Source of the DNA: an uncultured Prevotella sp.
Lineage (GTDB): Bacteria; Bacteroidota; Bacteroidia; Bacteroidales; Bacteroidaceae
Length of the DNA stretch: 10,601 nt
Reading direction: 5' to 3'
Assembly: GCA_902497035.1 (NCBI GenBank)
Contig: CABVDL010000090.1
Location: 1 to 10,601, forward strand
Part shown: positions 4,653 to 10,601 of the stretch, piece after piece
Layout of the letters: the number at the start of each line of letters is the position of its first letter
Position numbering within the stretch: position 1 is the first letter of the stretch
Program-made: the position numbers and the translations under genes
The notes under the pieces: model-generated
Database searches by the model: none
Seen by the model: the letters and a program-made list of their open reading frames with translations, nothing else
Told to the model about the DNA's origin: nothing

Positions 4653-7271
4653 TTAGAATTCTTGTCCAAGCACGAAGTGGAACTGTGAGCCACCCTTTGT
4701 GCCGTTGACATTGTCTTTATCGAAACCGTAGCCCCAGTCGATACCCATGAGGCCGACCATAGGCAGATAGATGCGCACGCCGAGACCGGCCGACCGCTTC
4801 ATGTTGAACGGATTGAAGTTCTTCACGTCGGTCCAGGCATTACCGCCCTCAAGGAACGTGAGGCCATAAATGGTCGTATTGCCGAGGAGGAACGGATAAC
4901 GCAGCTCGAGCGACATGCGGTCGTAGGCGTAGCCGTTGTAGGCCAGCGAGCCGTTCTCATAACCGCGGAGGCCAATCGTCTCCTCCGCATAGCCGGATGA
5001 ATAGCCGCTCATGCCGTCACCGCCGACGTAATAGGTCTCAAACGGGCTCTTCTTATACTTGTTGTAATGGCCGAGGATACCAAGGTCGACGCGCGTCATC
5101 AGCACGAAGCATTTCTGTCCGCTCGTCAGTGCCGTGTAGGTCTTCGACTTGAAGCTCCACTTGTGATACTCAATCCAGCGGTACTTCTCCTGCTGCTCAC
5201 GCACATAGGCAGGCGAGTAGGGATTGTTGGCAAGGTTCTTGTAGTCCTTTCCGTCCCACATTGACCATGGCGGGGTCAGGGTGACCGTGGCAGTAAACTC
5301 AGAGCCGCTGCGCGGGAAGAGCTGGTTGTCGGTCGACGTACGGTTGAGCGACAGGCTCAGGTTGAGGTTGTTGGCATTGCCGTTGGTCATCAGGAAGTAC
5401 TGCCAGTTCTTCAGCATATAGCGCGTGAACGACAACTGGGCCGACAGCTGGAAATAGTCGTCAGGCCAGCGCAGGCGCTTGCCCCAGCCAAGCGAGAAGC
5501 CGAGCAGCTTGACGTACTTGTCGGGGTCGTAGTAGTTCTCGTAGTTGCTGTAGTTGTAGCCGTAGGAGTTGTAGCCGTAGAGGCTGTACATATAGTTGTT
5601 CTGCCAGGCCGTGTTGTAGTAGTTGCTGTTGATGTCGGTCTGCTTGGAGTAGAACACGCCGAATGAGAACTGGATGGGGCGCTTGCCGCCAAACCAGCTC
5701 GTGGAGTAGCTGGCGTTATAGCTCTGGTAATAGGTGCCGTTGGTCTGCACGCCGATGGAGAGCTTCTCGCCCTCGCCAATGGGCATGATGCCGCGGTGTT
5801 CCTTGTTCTTACGGAAAAGGTTGGCCATGGAGAAGTTGTTGAGTGTCAGACCCACGCGTCCGATGACACCTGTCTGGCCCCAACCGAGCGAGAACTCCAC
5901 CTGGTCATTCGACTTCTGCTCGAGCATCCAGTTGATGTCGACCGTACCGTTCTCATAGTCGGGCTTGACGTCGGGGTTTATCTTCTCAGGGTCGAAGTGA
6001 CCCATGGAGGCAATCTCACGGTAGCTTCGCATGAGCGATTCTTTGGAGAAGAGGTCGCCCGGCTTCGTGCGGAGCTCACGGCGCACCACTTCCTCATAGA
6101 GGCGTGTGTTGCCGTAGATGCGCACGTGGCTGAGGTGGGCCTGCGGACCCTCGGTGACACGCATCTCAAGGTCGACCGAGTCACCCTCGATGTTCTGCTC
6201 CACCGGCTCAATGTTGGAGAACACGTAACCGTTGTTGTAATAGAGGTTGCCGGCGGCATCGTCGTCTTCCTTGAGCCGCTTGTTGAGAAGCTTCTGGTTG
6301 TAGACGTCGCCCGGCTTCATGCCCAGCACCGCGCTGAGATAGTCGGACGAATACACCGTGTTGCCAATCCAATGGATGCCGCGGATATAGTATTTCTGAC
6401 CCTCGCTGACCTTGATCCAGATATTCACGTGCTTTGGGTCGGCGTTCCAGACGCTGTCGCCGAGGATGGCGGCATCACGATAGCCCAGCTCGTAGTATTT
6501 CTCAATGAGCTTCTCCTTGTCGGCCTTCCAGCGCTCGGGCGTGAACTTCTTGGACTTGAGGAAAGTGGAGAGCTTGCCGGCCTCATGGGTCTTGGCAAAG
6601 GCGCCTTTCTTGAACAGGCCACCCTTGATGCGCGAGTCTTTCAGCTGCTCATTGCCCTCAATGGTGATGGTGCGCACCTTCATTTTGGACTTCTTGTCGA
6701 TGTTGACATCCAGAATGACCTGGTTTTTCTTGCTCACATCGTCGCGCTGCGTGATTTCGATGTCGGCATTCTTGAAGCCCTTGTCATCAAAATACTTCTT
6801 TGCCAGTATCTTAGCGCGGTCTATCATGTTCGGGGTAATCTGGCCGCCCTTAAGGATGCCGAGTTTTTTCTCCATATCCTCCCGCTCTGACTTCTTCAGT
6901 CCGTAGTAATTGATTTGCGACACACGCGGTCTGGGACTGAGGGCGATATGCAGCCATATCTTGTCACCGACGATGGAGTCGGCCGAGATCTGCACGTTGG
7001 AGAACAGTCCGTGGTTCCAATAGCGCTTGACGGCATCCGTAATCTCGCTGCCCGGCACGGTGATGCGCTGCCCGACACTGAGGCCTGAGATGCCCGTGAG
7101 CATGTAATCCTCGTATCCGTCCATACCCGAGACATTGAACCCGCCAATGGTGAGGGTGCGCGGCGTACCGGCGTAAGTGATGTCGGGATGGACGATGACA
7201 TCCTGCGCCGCGGCATGCAACGTGGCGAGCAGCGCAAGGATGGCGATGAATATTTTGATGTTGTTTTGCAT
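4653..7271 (-). CDS. bamA: Outer membrane protein assembly factor BamA (Omp85)
   Basis: Core of the machine that folds beta-barrel proteins into the outer membrane. The protein has 872 residues. A signal peptide (MQNNIKIFIAILALLATLHA then AAQ) is followed by about five POTRA domains: roughly 43-115, 116-196 (RVSQINYYGLKKSER), 197-292 (VRTITIEGNEQLKDSRIKGG), 293-376 (GIHWIGNTVYSSDYL) and 377-455 (HVRIYGNTRLYEEVVRREL). The 16-strand barrel occupies about 456-872 and ends in the expected C-terminal Phe (FVLGQEF). The conserved loop-6 motif is present as Leu768-Arg769-Gly770-Tyr771. The barrel has a Tyr/Asn-rich low-complexity loop at residues 548-586. The gene lies 25 bp after uppS and 12 bp before ompH. 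It is slightly longer than the E. coli protein, partly because of that loop. Confidence 0.97.
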   Translation of the reverse strand: MQNNIKIFIAILALLATLHAAAQDVIVHPDITYAGTPRTLTIGGFNVSGMDGYEDYMLTGISGLSVGQRITVPGSEITDAVKRYWNHGLFSNVQISADSIVGDKIWLHIALSPRPRVSQINYYGLKKSEREDMEKKLGILKGGQITPNMIDRAKILAKKYFDDKGFKNADIEITQRDDVSKKNQVILDVNIDKKSKMKVRTITIEGNEQLKDSRIKGGLFKKGAFAKTHEAGKLSTFLKSKKFTPERWKADKEKLIEKYYELGYRDAAILGDSVWNADPKHVNIWIKVSEGQKYYIRGIHWIGNTVYSSDYLSAVLGMKPGDVYNQKLLNKRLKEDDDAAGNLYYNNGYVFSNIEPVEQNIEGDSVDLEMRVTEGPQAHLSHVRIYGNTRLYEEVVRRELRTKPGDLFSKESLMRSYREIASMGHFDPEKINPDVKPDYENGTVDINWMLEQKSNDQVEFSLGWGQTGVIGRVGLTLNNFSMANLFRKNKEHRGIMPIGEGEKLSIGVQTNGTYYQSYNASYSTSWFGGKRPIQFSFGVFYSKQTDINSNYYNTAWQNNYMYSLYGYNSYGYNYSNYENYYDPDKYVKLLGFSLGWGKRLRWPDDYFQLSAQLSFTRYMLKNWQYFLMTNGNANNLNLSLSLNRTSTDNQLFPRSGSEFTATVTLTPPWSMWDGKDYKNLANNPYSPAYVREQQEKYRWIEYHKWSFKSKTYTALTSGQKCFVLMTRVDLGILGHYNKYKKSPFETYYVGGDGMSGYSSGYAEETIGLRGYENGSLAYNGYAYDRMSLELRYPFLLGNTTIYGLTFLEGGNAWTDVKNFNPFNMKRSAGLGVRIYLPMVGLMGIDWGYGFDKDNVNGTKGGSQFHFVLGQEF

Positions 7272-7296
7272 CTTGTTTGAGTTTTATCTGGGCAGT

Positions 7297-8049
7297 TTAG
7301 CACTTGCTCTCAATCTGTGCCTCAGTCTTTCCGAAGCGACGCTGACGGTTTTGAAACGATGCGATGGCCTTGTGCAGGTCCTCCTCGCTGAAGTCGGGCC
7401 AATAGGTGTCGCAGAAATACAACTCTGTGTATGCGATCTGCCAAAGCAGGAAATTGCTGATGCGCAGCTCTCCGCCCGTACGGATGAGCAGGTCGGGATC
7501 GGGCATGAAAGAGGTCTGCATATGACTGGTGATGAGGTCCTCCGTGATGTCAGAAGTCTCTGAATGCTCCCCGCCGTGATGGCCGGGACAGGTCTTTTCC
7601 TCCACGATTTCCCTCACAGCATTGGTTATCTCCCAACGGGCCGAGTAGCTCAAGGCGACGACCATGGTCATCGCGTCGTTGTTGCGGGTATGCTCCTCTG
7701 TCTCATGAAGCTTGGCCCGCACCTCGCCGGGCAGCCGCCCGACATCACCGATGACACGGAAGCGCACGTTGTTCTTCATGAATATCTCATCCTCGAGCGA
7801 GGTCAGCACGAGTCCCATGAGCGCGTGTATCTCCGTCTCCGGCCGGTTCCAGTTTTCCGTGGAGAAGGTATAGAGCGTCAGATATTTCACGCCCAACCGC
7901 GTACACTCAGCGGTGATGCGGCGCACGGCCTCGACACCGGCCTGGTGGCCGTAGCTGCGGTCCTTGCCCCGCTCGGTGGCCCAGCGGCCGTTGCCGTCCA
8001 TGATGATGGCAATGTGCCGGGGAATGCGTGTCATATCAAGTTGTACCAT
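7297..8049 (-). CDS. uppS: Isoprenyl transferase, (2Z,6E)-undecaprenyl diphosphate synthase
   Basis: Cis-prenyltransferase that extends farnesyl diphosphate with isopentenyl diphosphate to make the C55 carrier for peptidoglycan and surface glycans. I choose the start at 8049 (MVQLDMTRIPRHIAIIMDGN), giving 250 residues and an 11-bp gap to the gene upstream. A start at 8085 would overlap that gene and add 12 atypical residues. Motifs seen are MDGNGRWA with catalytic Asp18, SYGHQAG, LTLYTFSTENWNRP, FRVIGD, VALSYSARWEI, and the C-terminal substrate-binding block DPDLLIRTGGELRISNFLLW with YTELYFCDTYWPDF. A short Gly/His segment containing a cysteine (CPGHHGGEH, from residue 154) sits in a variable region between conserved blocks. 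The gene is tightly placed between porG and bamA, a conserved Bacteroidales arrangement. Confidence 0.97.
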   Translation of the reverse strand: MVQLDMTRIPRHIAIIMDGNGRWATERGKDRSYGHQAGVEAVRRITAECTRLGVKYLTLYTFSTENWNRPETEIHALMGLVLTSLEDEIFMKNNVRFRVIGDVGRLPGEVRAKLHETEEHTRNNDAMTMVVALSYSARWEITNAVREIVEEKTCPGHHGGEHSETSDITEDLITSHMQTSFMPDPDLLIRTGGELRISNFLLWQIAYTELYFCDTYWPDFSEEDLHKAIASFQNRQRRFGKTEAQIESKC

Positions 8050-8060
8050 ATTCGATTCGT

Positions 8061-8741
8061 TTATTCCTTGTTGCAAGTAGTGCACTTTGCCCAGAAGCAG
8101 TAGGTGAGACTGACCTGTAGGGCAGAATAGCAGTCGGTGTTCTTGAACAGTCCCGAACTCTTGATGCGGTAGGGGTCCTTGACACCGTCGAGCCAGTCGC
8201 TCTGCGTGAAGTGGACACCCCAGTCCAGACCGAGATTGACGCGCTCGGCCAGCTTGTATTTCACGCCCAGGCCGAAGGGCATCTGGAAGCCCACATGGCC
8301 CTTGTCGGGCGTCTTGACGTAGAGCATGCCCACACCACCGTAGATGAATGGCACCAGCCGCTTCGCGCCCCTATAGTCACGACCCGTGCCGTAGGGCATG
8401 AAGTTGTACTCAAACGCCAGGTTGAGGTCGTAGAGATTATTGCTGAACTCCCACGGCTGACTGTCATAGTCGGGATAGTAGGTCCTGACATCGGCCGACG
8501 ACCCTTTCATCTTAGTCCATCCCACCGACAGCCGCACGGCCGTCCAGGGATTGATGACGCGCTTGGCCAGCAGTGTGGCCGCAGGCTGCAGGTCTCTTGT
8601 CGGCGTGCCGTTGAAGTCGCCGAGGTAACCGTCAAAGCCCGCCCCCGCACCTATCTCCATGCGGTACTCGCTGTCGTCCTGGGCATAAGATGCCAGGGCA
8701 ACAACGGCAAGCAGGAGCAGAAAGCAGGCTTTCTTCATCAT
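8061..8741 (-). CDS. porG: PorG-like outer membrane beta-barrel protein (DUF6089 type)
   Basis: Small outer membrane barrel of 226 residues. It has a signal peptide (MMKKACFLLLLAVVALASYA then Q, or starting at the second Met), followed by alternating barrel strands such as YRMEIGAGAGFDGYLGDFNG, LVPFIYGGVGMLYVKT and GFQMPFGLGVKYKL. A GDFNG turn and the motif VNLGLDWGVHFTQSDWLDG are typical of this family. Its place directly upstream of uppS-bamA-ompH-ompH matches the PorG locus of Porphyromonas gingivalis, where PorG binds the PorK/PorN ring of type IX secretion. The C-terminus carries three cysteines at 215, 220 and 223 (YCFWAKCTTCNKE). Many Bacteroidales without type IX secretion keep a relative, so orthology by position is good but the secretion role is inference. 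No other Por genes are in the window. Confidence 0.85.
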   Translation of the reverse strand: MMKKACFLLLLAVVALASYAQDDSEYRMEIGAGAGFDGYLGDFNGTPTRDLQPAATLLAKRVINPWTAVRLSVGWTKMKGSSADVRTYYPDYDSQPWEFSNNLYDLNLAFEYNFMPYGTGRDYRGAKRLVPFIYGGVGMLYVKTPDKGHVGFQMPFGLGVKYKLAERVNLGLDWGVHFTQSDWLDGVKDPYRIKSSGLFKNTDCYSALQVSLTYCFWAKCTTCNKE

Positions 8742-8787
8742 CGGATGGTCATTAACGGTTACACCTTATTATATATTGGTGCCGCCA

Positions 8788-10158
8788 TCATTTTGTGAAC
8801 ACCTGCCGGTTGTCAGCCCATGCCAGGCGCGCCAGCTGAGCTGTCCACACGAGAGCGGAGCCAGACTTGGTGATGTAGAGGTGATGGTTGCTGTCGGTGC
8901 CTAACGCGAAGGGGGCTGCCGTGTAGCCAAATGCCTCGGGCAGGGCATAAGCCGTGCTGCTGCTCCATGTCAGGCCCTGGTCGGGACTGACATACACCTT
9001 TGTGAAGTCGCCTCCTGCGGCCAGCAGCTGGTCGCCATACAGCACCACCTGAAGGTTGGCGAGCGAGGGCAGCGTCTTGCGGTTGTACTCGTCGGCGGGA
9101 TAGAAGCTCCACGGCTGGGCATCTGAGTTGTCAGCATCTTCCTCGACCTTGCTCCATATCACGGTCTTTCCGTCGCGGTTGCCGAGGAGCGTCAGGTTGT
9201 AGGTGTTGTCATTGACATGTGAGGTCTGCACCACGAAATTGGCACCGGTTGCGGGCAGATGGGCCGCATCGTCGTCGAGGGCGTCGGCCGTCCAGGTGGC
9301 GCCATTGTCGGTTGACTGGCTGATGCCGTTGGCCGTGAGCGCGTACATGCGCTTGTCGGTGGCTCCCAACAGCTGGGTGAGCCCGGCGGCCGTGGCTACG
9401 GTGTTCCAGTTCTCACCGTCGGCGGAGCTCAGCACCTTGCCCCCTGACAGGGTATAGAGCGTGGAGCCCTTGGCTATCATGTTCAAATAGGCGTCGGCAT
9501 CGAGTGCCGTGGCAGAGGTGAGCGCCGTCCAACCCGTGCCGGTCTTGCGATAGCCCACCGTGGCATTATTGACCTGGCCAAAGAGGTACATCGTCGAACC
9601 GGCTTCGACGAGGCGGCGTGCTTCCACCGCCTGTAGCCCCGTATCAGCCGACTTCCAGGAAAACTCGTCGCCGGTCTGCTTGTGGACATTGACGTGGACG
9701 GTGTACTGCCGATAGGCCGTTCCCATCATATTGTACACGCGGATACGCACGGGATTGGTGAAGTCGATGGAGTCTGAGGAGCTGTAGTAGGCGAGGCTGT
9801 CGGCACCACTCTTCGCACGGAGGTTGAGCAGCAGCGTCCCACTGTTCTTCGACGTGATGGTAGCCAGCACATGGGCCGCATCAATACCCACGGGCAGTGA
9901 GTCTGTATTGTAGATGGTCTGACCCACCTGGTCAATATGAAAATGATAGCCGCTGCAGTCGAGCGTAGAGCTGTAGGTGCTGTCGGTAACGCCATCACTT
10001 GCCTTGGTGTGGTAAGTGATGTTGAGCGTGCCGAGCGTGAACGCCGTAACTGCCGTATCATCATAATATACGACCTCGTCAGATGTATCGCTCAGACACG
10101 AGGAGAGCAGGAGCATGCCCACCAGCAGGAGCAAGAGTGACGAATAGTTCTTTGTCAT
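8788..10158 (-). CDS. Lipoprotein with Asp-box beta-propeller-like repeats (DUF6242-like)
   Basis: Predicted surface or periplasmic lipoprotein of 456 residues. The N-terminus has a hydrophobic signal and a lipobox at 18-21 (LSSC, lipidated Cys21). It is followed by acidic, Ser-rich residues (LSDTSDE), loosely like a Bacteroidota surface-export signal. Residues about 30-165 form an N-terminal domain rich in Ser, Thr and Asp. Residues about 165-456 look like a sialidase/BNR-type propeller: Asp-box motifs occur at 244-251 (SSADGENW), 282-289 (STDNGATW) and 391-398 (SPDQGLTW), with intervening strand pairs such as GSTLYTLSGGKVL. No sialidase catalytic set is evident, so enzymatic activity should not be assumed. 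I recall similar lipoproteins annotated as DUF6242 next to porG. It is first in the block, with its own promoter element at 10184-10191, and lies 46 bp before porG. Confidence 0.8.
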   Translation of the reverse strand: MTKNYSSLLLLLVGMLLLSSCLSDTSDEVVYYDDTAVTAFTLGTLNITYHTKASDGVTDSTYSSTLDCSGYHFHIDQVGQTIYNTDSLPVGIDAAHVLATITSKNSGTLLLNLRAKSGADSLAYYSSSDSIDFTNPVRIRVYNMMGTAYRQYTVHVNVHKQTGDEFSWKSADTGLQAVEARRLVEAGSTMYLFGQVNNATVGYRKTGTGWTALTSATALDADAYLNMIAKGSTLYTLSGGKVLSSADGENWNTVATAAGLTQLLGATDKRMYALTANGISQSTDNGATWTADALDDDAAHLPATGANFVVQTSHVNDNTYNLTLLGNRDGKTVIWSKVEEDADNSDAQPWSFYPADEYNRKTLPSLANLQVVLYGDQLLAAGGDFTKVYVSPDQGLTWSSSTAYALPEAFGYTAAPFALGTDSNHHLYITKSGSALVWTAQLARLAWADNRQVFTK

Positions 10159-10183
10159 CGTGTGCCTATTACTATTTTAGCTG

Positions 10184-10191
10184 CAAATTTA
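10184..10191 (-). promoter_or_regulatory. Bacteroidota -7 element driving the lipoprotein-porG-uppS-bamA block
   Basis: On the minus strand these bases read TAAATTTG, an exact match to the Bacteroidota TAnnTTTG element. It ends 25 nt before the lipoprotein ATG, leaving a leader of about 20 nt. The expected upstream TTTG is not exact; TTTA occurs 23 nt upstream, slightly beyond the usual distance. Because the genes downstream have short gaps, this is the most likely promoter for at least the first five genes. Confidence 0.6.
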
Positions 10192-10267
10192 CAAAGAATG
10201 ATTGAATTATGGACTAAATTTGTTGATTATTATGTAATTTATGCGCGGCACATGGCAAAATTAAGGT

Positions 10268-10299
10268 TGTTTTAGAGATGATGATTGAAGCCTAAAACA
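10268..10299. repeat. 8-bp inverted repeat in AT-rich intergenic DNA
   Basis: TGTTTTAG (10268-10275) and CTAAAACA (10292-10299) are perfect inverted repeats 16 bp apart. A second small pair, AGCCT (10289-10293) and AGGCT (10302-10306), overlaps the right arm. The site lies between the small RNA terminator and the lipoprotein promoter. It could be a protein-binding site or a back-up terminator, or chance in AT-rich sequence. Apart from this and the promoter, I see nothing else in 10192-10327. Confidence 0.3.
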
Positions 10300-10327
10300 G
10301 CAGGCTCACACTCGTCATATGGAAAAC

Positions 10328-10355
10328 AAAAAAAGACAAGACAATCACTTGCCCT
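10328..10355 (-). terminator. Intrinsic terminator of the small RNA
   Basis: In the minus-strand RNA, AGGGCAAG (10355-10348) pairs with CUUGUCUU (10340-10333) around a 7-nt loop. This gives 8 bp with two G-U pairs, and the stem runs into a U-tract of seven (10334-10328). The stem-plus-U-tract layout is that of a Rho-independent terminator and ends the RNA well before the next gene's promoter. Confidence 0.7.
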
Positions 10356-10471
10356 GCCTTTTCTTCGATCGCCGCTGCAAGAAAGTTGCAACAGCAATCT
10401 GTCTTTACCTTAAAAAATCTATCAAACTACTAACCTAATGAAACTTAATGAATAGTCTTCTCACGAAGACA
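10328..10471 (-). ncRNA. Structured small RNA of about 145 nt with its own promoter and terminator
   Basis: A good promoter lies immediately upstream and an intrinsic terminator closes the unit. The predicted 5' end begins with a perfect hairpin, GTCTTC-GTGA-GAAGAC (10470-10455), with a GNRA-type loop. Near the 3' half, 14 contiguous base pairs close on a CUUUC pentaloop (10399-10367; stem arms GATTGCTGTTGCAA and TTGCAGCGGCGATC). The arms contain three G-U pairs, so the RNA folds better than its complement. Between them lies a U-rich stretch containing TTTTTTAAGG. No plausible protein is encoded: the first AUG reads three codons. The layout (Bacteroidota promoter, about 145 nt, terminator) fits what I recall of the Bacteroidales-1 RNA motif, suggested to be a 6S RNA counterpart. 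This identity is tentative. It could also be an unnamed lineage-specific small RNA. Confidence 0.6.
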
Positions 10472-10474
10472 TTG

Positions 10475-10505
10475 CAAAGATAGTACATTTCCGCGAACCA
10501 CGCAA
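10475..10505 (-). promoter_or_regulatory. Bacteroidota promoter of the small RNA
   Basis: On the minus strand TATCTTTG (10482-10475) matches the TAnnTTTG element exactly. A TTG (10505-10503) lies 20 nt upstream, the expected spacing for the -33 element. Transcription would start about 4-5 nt after the -7 element, near 10471, directly before the 5' hairpin. This is the best promoter in the window. Confidence 0.72.
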
Positions 10506-10509
10506 GCAA

Positions 10510-10601
10510 TCAAGAGCATTTTTTGCTTTCGTTTTGATATTTTTTACTATTGGTGTCCGCTAAAACCTGAAAAGTGTGACCAAAATTAAGGCTGAATTCC
10601 T
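10510..10601 (-). other. Edge fragment: open frame or insertion-sequence end, unresolved
   Basis: A minus-strand frame enters from the right edge and stops with TGA at 10510-10512 after 29 codons (it reads EFSLNFGHTFQVLADTNSKK and on). The same DNA contains TTTTAGCGGACACCAATAG (10567-10549 on the minus strand), which resembles terminal sequences I associate with IS4-type elements of Bacteroidales (TTTAnCGGACACC). Composition is AT-rich, unlike the genes to the left. Too little is present to call a transposase, and both readings are weak. Confidence 0.2.

Noticed and set aside
5796..6890. Plus-strand open frame of 364 codons opposite bamA
   Set aside because: It is antisense to the conserved POTRA region of bamA. 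Its product is Val/Leu/His-rich without a family motif, a typical shadow of a GC-biased gene.
8050..8085. Upstream ATG start for uppS at 8085
   Set aside because: It would overlap the porG end and add residues unlike the family N-terminus. The start at 8049 gives the usual opening.
10266..10300. Single CRISPR-repeat-like sequence (GTTTTAGAGA...CTAAAAC)
   Set aside because: There is only one copy, with no spacer array and no cas gene in the window. The resemblance is coincidental.

Overview
The window looks like a chromosomal segment of a moderately GC-rich Bacteroidales bacterium, most likely a Prevotella relative. The evidence is the gene order (lipoprotein - PorG-like - uppS - bamA - ompH - ompH - ompH - murI), which matches the block I know from Porphyromonas and Bacteroides, the Bacteroidota-type promoter elements (TAnnTTTG with an upstream TTG), the '...AQ' ends of the signal peptides, and the lack of clear Shine-Dalgarno sequences. 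All ten recognisable protein genes lie on the minus strand, so transcription runs from the right side of the window to the left.

Right to left: 10510-10601 is an AT-rich edge that may be the end of an insertion sequence. 10328-10505 holds a complete-looking small RNA gene with its own promoter and terminator. 10184-10191 is the -7 element of a promoter for the protein block. Then come an Asp-box lipoprotein (8788-10158), a PorG-like outer membrane protein (8061-8741), undecaprenyl diphosphate synthase (7297-8049), BamA (4653-7271), three tandem but diverged OmpH/Skp-type periplasmic chaperones (4101-4640, 3528-4022, 2814-3434), glutamate racemase (1905-2768), ribosome-binding factor A (1492-1830) and a LolC/LolE-type permease (202-1443). 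The left edge (1-173) is a GC-rich intergenic repeat cluster.

Functionally this is an envelope-building block. UppS makes the lipid carrier and MurI makes D-glutamate for peptidoglycan. BamA with Skp-like chaperones inserts outer membrane proteins. PorG is an outer membrane component tied to type IX secretion where that system exists. The LolC/E-like permease probably handles lipoprotein release. RbfA (30S maturation) is the one non-envelope gene.

The least ordinary parts are non-coding: a leader before the third ompH gene with three mutually constraining perfect stems (3459-3512), and the small RNA at about 10328-10471, which carries a 14-bp uninterrupted apical stem. No CRISPR array, tRNA, rRNA or intact mobile element is visible.
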